Origin: Rhodoferax sp. | Lineage (GTDB): Bacteria; Pseudomonadota; Gammaproteobacteria; Burkholderiales; Burkholderiaceae_C | Assembly (NCBI RefSeq): GCF_010365055.1 | Contig: NZ_JAAFHA010000034.1 | Location: forward strand, 1 to 37,021 | DNA: 37,021 nucleotides | Reading direction: 5' to 3' | Shown: positions 32,517 through 37,021 of the stretch, piece after piece | How the letters are laid out: every line of letters begins with the position of its first letter | Position numbering within the stretch: position 1 is the first letter of the stretch | Position numbers and translations under genes: made by a program | Notes under the pieces: model-generated | The model's database searches: none | What the model was told of the DNA's origin: nothing | The model's input: only the letters and a program-made list of their open reading frames with translations

Positions 32517-33587
32517 ATGGCAGCTTCACTTCACATTGCAGGTATTCGCAAGGTCTTTGGCAAGGGCGCCAAGGCGGTCGAAGTGCTGAAGAAAATTGAC
32601 ATCGACGTCGCACCGGGCGAATTTTTGATTCTGGTCGGGCCCTCGGGCTGCGGCAAGTCGACCCTGCTCAACATCATTGCCGGGCTGGAAGTGCCGACCG
32701 AGGGCGAGCTGCGCATTGCCGGCAAAAACGTCATCGGCATCGCCCCGGCGCAGCGCGACATTGCCATGGTGTTCCAGAGCTATGCGCTCTACCCGACCAT
32801 GAGCGTGGCCGACAACATCGGCTTTGCGCTGGAGATGCGCAAGGTGCCCAAAGCGGCACGCCTCAAGCGCATCCATGAAGTGGCCGCCATGCTGCAAATC
32901 GAGCAACTGCTGGACCGCCGCCCGGCGCAGCTCTCCGGCGGCCAGCGCCAGCGCGTGGCCATGGGCCGCGCCCTGGCGCGTGACCCGCAGCTGTTTTTGT
33001 TTGACGAGCCACTCTCCAACCTGGATGCCAAACTGCGCGTCGAGATGCGCGCCGAGATCAAGCGCCTGCACCTGGTCTCGGGCATTACCAGCGTCTATGT
33101 GACGCACGACCAGATCGAGGCCATGACGCTGGGCAGCCGCATTGCTGTCATGAAAGACGGCATCCTGCAGCAAATTGGCACACCCGACGAAATTTACCGC
33201 CGCCCGGCCAATCTCTACGTGGCCGGCTTCATCGGCTCACCTACTATGAATTTTATAGCTGGTCAGGCAAGCGGAACGGGGGCTGATGCCATATTTTCTT
33301 TTGAAGGCGGGGAGTTGCGGCTACCGTGTCCGACGGCTGGCAAGGTCACGCTGGGCCAGCGCCCCGAGCACGTTCACCTCGACCCTGCTGCCGCCTGGCG
33401 CGGTGAAGTGATCCTGGTGGAGCCGACCGGCGCCGACACCTATGTCGTGGTGCGAACCGGGGTTGGCTTGATCACGGTGCGCACACCGCCCAGCACGCAG
33501 GTTTTGATGGGCGAAGTTGTGGGTCTGTCCGTCAGTGGCCGGCACAACAACTGGTTTGACGCGCAGAGCGGCTTGCGTCTGGATTAG
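32517..33587 (+). CDS. ugpC: Sugar ABC transporter ATP-binding protein (MalK/UgpC family)
   Basis: A 356-residue ATPase energising the importer. Walker A GPSGCGKST, signature LSGGQRQRVAMGRALA, Walker B LFLFDEP and the switch His in VTHDQ are all present; the C-terminal regulatory OB domain follows the MNFI segment. UgpC is the usual family label, but context argues for glucose/mannose rather than glycerol-phosphate transport (GtsD-like). A recurring patch at 33257-33290 encodes residues 247-258 at the start of the regulatory domain. AAAGGA overlaps the end of the permease gene. The stop codon overlaps that of the convergent GGDEF-EAL gene (TTAG), with no room for a terminator. Confidence 0.95.
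   Translation: MAASLHIAGIRKVFGKGAKAVEVLKKIDIDVAPGEFLILVGPSGCGKSTLLNIIAGLEVPTEGELRIAGKNVIGIAPAQRDIAMVFQSYALYPTMSVADNIGFALEMRKVPKAARLKRIHEVAAMLQIEQLLDRRPAQLSGGQRQRVAMGRALARDPQLFLFDEPLSNLDAKLRVEMRAEIKRLHLVSGITSVYVTHDQIEAMTLGSRIAVMKDGILQQIGTPDEIYRRPANLYVAGFIGSPTMNFIAGQASGTGADAIFSFEGGELRLPCPTAGKVTLGQRPEHVHLDPAAAWRGEVILVEPTGADTYVVVRTGVGLITVRTPPSTQVLMGEVVGLSVSGRHNNWFDAQSGLRLD
33257..33290 (+). repeat. AGC-N18-GGGGGCT patch, copy 9 (in the ABC ATPase, sense)
   Basis: AGCTGGTCAGGCA at 33257 and GGGGGCTGATGCC at 33278, exactly 21 bases apart. AATTTTAT precedes it and ATATTTTCTTTTG follows. It reads in frame as I-A-G-Q-A-S-G-T-G-A-D-A, just after the conserved SPTMNF. Codons are AT-richer than those of the rest of the gene. 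Confidence 0.72.
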
Positions 33588-35755
33588 GCTGTCCCTTCAG
33601 GCGTCCGGCTGGCGTGGGCGGCCATGAACGCTTCAAAGTCGGGCGCCGACACCGGCTTTGAAAACAGGTAGCCTTGCCCGTAATCGCAGCCTGCCGCGGC
33701 CAGCAAATCGCGTTGCTGCGCGGTTTCAACGCCCTCGGCGATCACCTTCATGCCCAGGGCGTGGGCCATGGCGATGATGGCCTGGCACAGGGCCAGGTCG
33801 GTGGAGGCAGGCACCAGGTGGCGAACAAACGACTGGTCGATCTTGACGAAGTCGATGTCAAAACGTTGCAGATAGGACAAGGACGAATAGCCGGTGCCAA
33901 AGTCGTCCAGCGACACCTGAATCCCGGCATCGTGCAGGTCCAGCAGCTGATCGGCCACGCTGGAACTGGTATCGAGCAGCAGCCCTTCGGTGATCTCCAC
34001 CACGATGCTGTCACCCGGCAAACCCATCGCCTGCAGTTGCTGGGCCCACGGCGTCCTGGTCTTGCCCCGTTGGTGAAACTGCACCGGCGACTTGTTGACG
34101 CTGATCTGAAAATCAGGGTCCAGCCTCAGCCGCCAGACCTGCACTTGATGCGCCGCCTGCTGAAACACCCACTCGCCAATATCGACGATCAAGCCACTGG
34201 CTTCGGCAATCGGAATGAAGTCGACCGGGCTGATCAGACCGCGCGTCGGGTGTTGCCAGCGAATCAGCGCTTCCGCCTTGCGAACGACGCCACTGGCGAG
34301 TTCAACAATGGGCTGGTAGACCACCCCGAACTGCTGTCCGATGAGCCCGGCGTGCAGGTCGTTGGCCAGCCGGACCCGGTTTTGCGCCGCCTCCTGCAAC
34401 GCCGGCGTGAAAAAACTGAAGCGATTGCGCCCGGCGCCCTTGGCCGCATACAGCGCCTGGTCGGCGCTCCTGAACAGACCCTCGATTTCACTGGCATCGA
34501 CTGGATACATCGCAACACCCAGGCTGGCCGACACAAAGACCCGTTCTTTGTCCAGTTCGAAGACAGCCTCCAGCGCCTGCAGAATATTTTGCAGAATGCG
34601 CTCCAGGCTGCTCGCATCAGGCAGTTCGGTCAGGATGACGGCAAACTCGTCGCCGCCCATGCGGGCCACCGTATCGGACTCGCGCACGCAGGCGCTGATG
34701 CGCCGCGCCGCCTCCACCAGCAGCCGGTCACCGCTGTCGTGCCCGAGCGTGTCGTTGACTTCCTTGAAGTGGTCCAGGTCGATGAACAACACCGCAAGCT
34801 GCAAGCCGTCGCGCCTGCATTTCTTGATCTCCTGCGCCATCCGGTCGCGCAGCATGTGGCGATTCGGCAGGCCGGTCAATGTGTCGAAATGGGCCTGTTG
34901 CCAGATCAGCGCCTCGGCTCTTTTACGCTCGGTCACGTCGGTGTGGGTACCGATCATGCGCAGCGGCAAGCCCTGCGCGTCGCGGCTGATGACCATGCCA
35001 CGCGAGAGCATCCATTTCCAGCTGCCGTCTTTGCAGCGCACACGGTGTTCATCGGCATAGGTAGGGCTCAAGCCGTCAAAATGGGCTTGCCGCGCGCGCT
35101 GCAGCTGCGCCATGTCGTCGGGATGAATGAGCTTGTCGAATTCCCCCGGCGCCTGAAGATGGACATCACTGACGTCGTAGCCGAGTATTTCCAGCAATCG
35201 CTTGGAATAGAACTCCACGCCGCTCTGGATGTGCCAGTCCCAGACGCCATCGCCGGCGCACTCCAGGGCCAGCTTCCAGCGCTCCTCATTGGTCTGCAAG
35301 GTGGCTTGGGCCTGCACATAGTCCGTGACATCGGTAAAAGTGCGGACCATGCTGCCGTCAGACAGGGCCTGCGTCTTGGCTTCCAGGGTCCGGCCCGCCG
35401 GTGTCACACGCAGATAGTGGGACGGCAGCTCATCCTGGGCACCCACAGCCACACCCAGCACGCAATTGCGCGCATGCACGTCGATCAGCGCCGCATCCTG
35501 GCCAAAGTCACCCCTTTCACGCTGATAAGAGGTCAGTGCTTGCACTGTGGGGCGGCTCGCCAGCAGACTCTGCGGCAAGTCCAGCAATTCGCAAACCCTC
35601 GGATTGAAAATATCCACCCGCCCTTGCGCATCAAATACGAGGATGCCCTGGCTGATGCTGGTCAGCGTGGCTTGCAACAGGCGGGATTTCTCCAACAGCT
35701 GGGCGTTGAGCTGACGCAACGCAGAATCGGTGTCGGTCGGTGTGGGCTGGCTCAT
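33584..35755 (-). CDS. PAS-GGDEF-EAL cyclic-di-GMP signalling protein
   Basis: A 723-residue cytoplasmic protein with two PAS domains (about 20-150 and 155-285), a GGDEF domain (about 290-455; RMGGDEFAVIL with an RESD inhibitory site five residues before it) and an EAL domain (about 465-715). The EAL active-site residues look complete: KAEALIRW, VNKSPVQF, EITEGLL, SLDDFGTGYSSL, KID, and IAEGVET. Both synthesis and breakdown of cyclic-di-GMP are therefore possible, with PAS sensing deciding the balance. No membrane segment is seen. The frame extends to 35866; 35755 is preferred because residues before it look non-domain, but the ribosome-binding site is weak. The stop overlaps that of the ATPase gene. 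Confidence 0.92.
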   Translation of the reverse strand: MSQPTPTDTDSALRQLNAQLLEKSRLLQATLTSISQGILVFDAQGRVDIFNPRVCELLDLPQSLLASRPTVQALTSYQRERGDFGQDAALIDVHARNCVLGVAVGAQDELPSHYLRVTPAGRTLEAKTQALSDGSMVRTFTDVTDYVQAQATLQTNEERWKLALECAGDGVWDWHIQSGVEFYSKRLLEILGYDVSDVHLQAPGEFDKLIHPDDMAQLQRARQAHFDGLSPTYADEHRVRCKDGSWKWMLSRGMVISRDAQGLPLRMIGTHTDVTERKRAEALIWQQAHFDTLTGLPNRHMLRDRMAQEIKKCRRDGLQLAVLFIDLDHFKEVNDTLGHDSGDRLLVEAARRISACVRESDTVARMGGDEFAVILTELPDASSLERILQNILQALEAVFELDKERVFVSASLGVAMYPVDASEIEGLFRSADQALYAAKGAGRNRFSFFTPALQEAAQNRVRLANDLHAGLIGQQFGVVYQPIVELASGVVRKAEALIRWQHPTRGLISPVDFIPIAEASGLIVDIGEWVFQQAAHQVQVWRLRLDPDFQISVNKSPVQFHQRGKTRTPWAQQLQAMGLPGDSIVVEITEGLLLDTSSSVADQLLDLHDAGIQVSLDDFGTGYSSLSYLQRFDIDFVKIDQSFVRHLVPASTDLALCQAIIAMAHALGMKVIAEGVETAQQRDLLAAAGCDYGQGYLFSKPVSAPDFEAFMAAHASRTPEGTA

Positions 35756-35902
35756 GTCGGTGGTGGGTTCATGTCTTCTTTCGCAGCCTGGCAAACCAAT
35801 TGGAATGCAGAAGACAGGGTCGATCAAATGGCTTAAAACGCAGTATCCCACGACTGGCCGCGCCACCGGTTTGACCTTTTCCAGCTGCCAGCAGGGTCAT
35901 CG

Positions 35903-37021
35903 TCACGCCGCCAGCAGCAGGTTGAGCCGGATCCGCAGGCCGTGCGGCGGCACCGACTCCGCGGTGGCCCTGCCGCCGTGGCGCTGGGCGATCTCGGCCA
36001 CAATGGCCAGTCCCAAGCCGCAGCCGCCGGGCGACTCGCTGGCGCGCCAGAAGCGCTCAAACAGGTGCGTCAGTTCAGTCGCCGCCAGGCCCGGGCCGTT
36101 GTCCTCGACTTCCAGCAGCGCCTCATGGCCGATCTGCGCCACACGCAGCGTCACGACACTGCCTTTGCCGGCATAAATCAATGCGTTGTCGAGCAGGTTG
36201 CTGACGGCTTCACGCAGCAGCATGGCTTGACCTTGCACCCATAAACTGTCGGCGCCTTCATAGCCCAGGTCCACACCGGCGCTCATGGCGCGTGGTGTCC
36301 AATCCCGCGCCACCTCGCGTGCCAGGGCGGCCAGGTCGAGCGTCTGCAGGCGCACCTCGGCTTCGTTGCGCGCCAATGACAGCAGTTGCTGCACCAGGTG
36401 CGCACTGCGCTGAGCGCCCGCCAGCACCTTGCCCAGGCGCGCGCGCAGGGCTTGCGGATCGGACTCGGCCAGCGCCAGCTCGGTCTGGCTGATCAGGCCG
36501 GCCAGTGGCGTTCTCAGCTGATGCGCCGCGTCGTTTAAAAAGCGCTTTTCCTGCCCCAGGCTGCGACGCACGGCGGCCAGCAATTGATTGACCGCCGCGG
36601 CCAGCGCGTGCACTTCTTGCGGCGCCTGGGTCATCTCGATCGGCGACAGCGCCGACACATTCTGTTCGCGTTGGCGCCCCAGTTGACCCAGCTGCGCCTG
36701 CAAGCGGGTCAGCGGGAGCAAGCCGCGCGAGATGCCGCCATACACCAGCACACTCAGCAGCGCCCCCAACAACAGCAGCGGCGCCAGCATGTCGGCCACC
36801 AGCTCCGTCGTCAGACGCTGTTGCACGGCCAGACTTTTGGCCACCTGTACCCGCAAACGCTGCGGCGAGGCGACGTCGCCATAGTTGACTTCCAGCAGCG
36901 CCATCCGCATCGGCTTGCCGTCCACCACCACGTTGTACAAGAAAGGCTCGCCGGGGACCGGGCTGCTGCTTGGCGGCGGGCCCGGCAAGCGGCTATTGCC
37001 GAGCAGAAAACTCCCCGGCGG
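35903..37021 (-). CDS. Sensor histidine kinase, TctE/QseC-like (5' end outside window)
   Basis: A partial two-component sensor kinase; the frame stays open through the window edge, so the start is missing. Order: periplasmic domain remnant (NSRLPGPP, then FLYNVVVDGKPMRMALLEV, 2CSK_N-like), one membrane helix (LLLLGALLSVLVYGG), a HAMP-like linker, HisKA with the phospho-accepting His in NDAAHQLRTPLAGL, N box NLLDNAL, G1 DNGPG, and G2 GCGLGLAIV. All catalytic boxes are intact. The cognate response regulator would be expected just beyond the right edge. TctE-type kinases often control uptake of organic acids; the signal here is unknown. The 147-base gap before the GGDEF-EAL start shows no gene. 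Confidence 0.9.
   Translation of the reverse strand, partial: PPGSFLLGNSRLPGPPPSSSPVPGEPFLYNVVVDGKPMRMALLEVNYGDVASPQRLRVQVAKSLAVQQRLTTELVADMLAPLLLLGALLSVLVYGGISRGLLPLTRLQAQLGQLGRQREQNVSALSPIEMTQAPQEVHALAAAVNQLLAAVRRSLGQEKRFLNDAAHQLRTPLAGLISQTELALAESDPQALRARLGKVLAGAQRSAHLVQQLLSLARNEAEVRLQTLDLAALAREVARDWTPRAMSAGVDLGYEGADSLWVQGQAMLLREAVSNLLDNALIYAGKGSVVTLRVAQIGHEALLEVEDNGPGLAATELTHLFERFWRASESPGGCGLGLAIVAEIAQRHGGRATAESVPPHGLRIRLNLLLAA

Noticed and set aside
33674..35836. A 720-codon open frame antisense to the GGDEF-EAL gene, and similar ones antisense to pgi/tal (22190-24139) and dnaE2 (4168-5721)
   Set aside because: They mirror conserved genes on the other strand, have His/Gln/Ala/Arg-rich composition without domains, and arise from GC-rich codon bias.

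Overview
The window reads as a chromosomal segment of a betaproteobacterium of the order Burkholderiales, most likely family Comamonadaceae with a Rhodoferax/Polaromonas-like character. This is judged from recognisable protein families and GC-rich codon use; no rRNA or other marker gene is present, so genus is inference. I found no tRNA, rRNA, CRISPR array, integrase or transposase.

Region 1 (1-12.3 kb) is a rearranged SOS mutasome. imuA and imuB (minus strand, 12235-10048) and dnaE2/imuC (minus strand, 6564-3202) normally form one cassette. Here they are separated by a plus-strand block holding a VapBC-type toxin-antitoxin pair and a large TPR/GAF/GGDEF protein. Each half has its own perfect CTGT-N8-ACAG LexA box about 30 bp before its start. 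Beyond the dnaE2 3' end lies a segment with alaX, a fragment resembling the hsdR N-terminus, a YafQ/RelB-type pair, and an XRE antitoxin with a shortened AbiEii toxin. The segment is bracketed by a 230-bp near-identical direct repeat of the dnaE2 3' end (1-230 and 3219-3448), which looks like an integrated or duplicated accessory block. dnaE2 itself carries an in-frame insertion made of tandem LGSD repeats.

Region 2 (12.3-17.2 kb) has a MlaE-like permease and an MCE-domain protein with no adjacent ATPase gene, a 370-bp foldback element, a lipoprotein, a Bcr/CflA-type efflux pump and a CopD-like membrane protein. Region 3 (17.2-19.7 kb) is groES-groEL under a perfect CIRCE operator, followed by an unusual series of hairpins and a strong terminator. 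Region 4 (19.7-21.8 kb) has a small probable outer-membrane protein, an alpha/beta hydrolase and a HAD hydrolase whose 3' end overlaps the hydrolase.

Region 5 (21.2-33.6 kb) is a sugar-catabolism island. tal-pgi-HAD reads left and zwf-hexR reads right from a shared control region; then follow trxC, a phosphomannose-isomerase-type cupin, a ROK glucokinase and a four-gene sugar ABC importer of the Pseudomonas Gts type. Glucose or mannose would be imported, phosphorylated by Glk, and passed to Pgi, Zwf and transaldolase under likely HexR control. Region 6 (33.6-37.0 kb) has a PAS-GGDEF-EAL protein and a TctE/QseC-like sensor kinase that runs off the window.

The most unusual signal crosses all regions: nine copies of a short, comparatively AT-rich patch with the fixed register AGC-N18-GGGGGCT, usually continuing as AGAGCC. 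Six lie inside genes (alaX, dnaE2, imuB twice, glk, the ABC ATPase) and three in spacers. All four sense-oriented genic copies use the same reading frame, and two or three of them seem to overwrite rather than lengthen the host protein.
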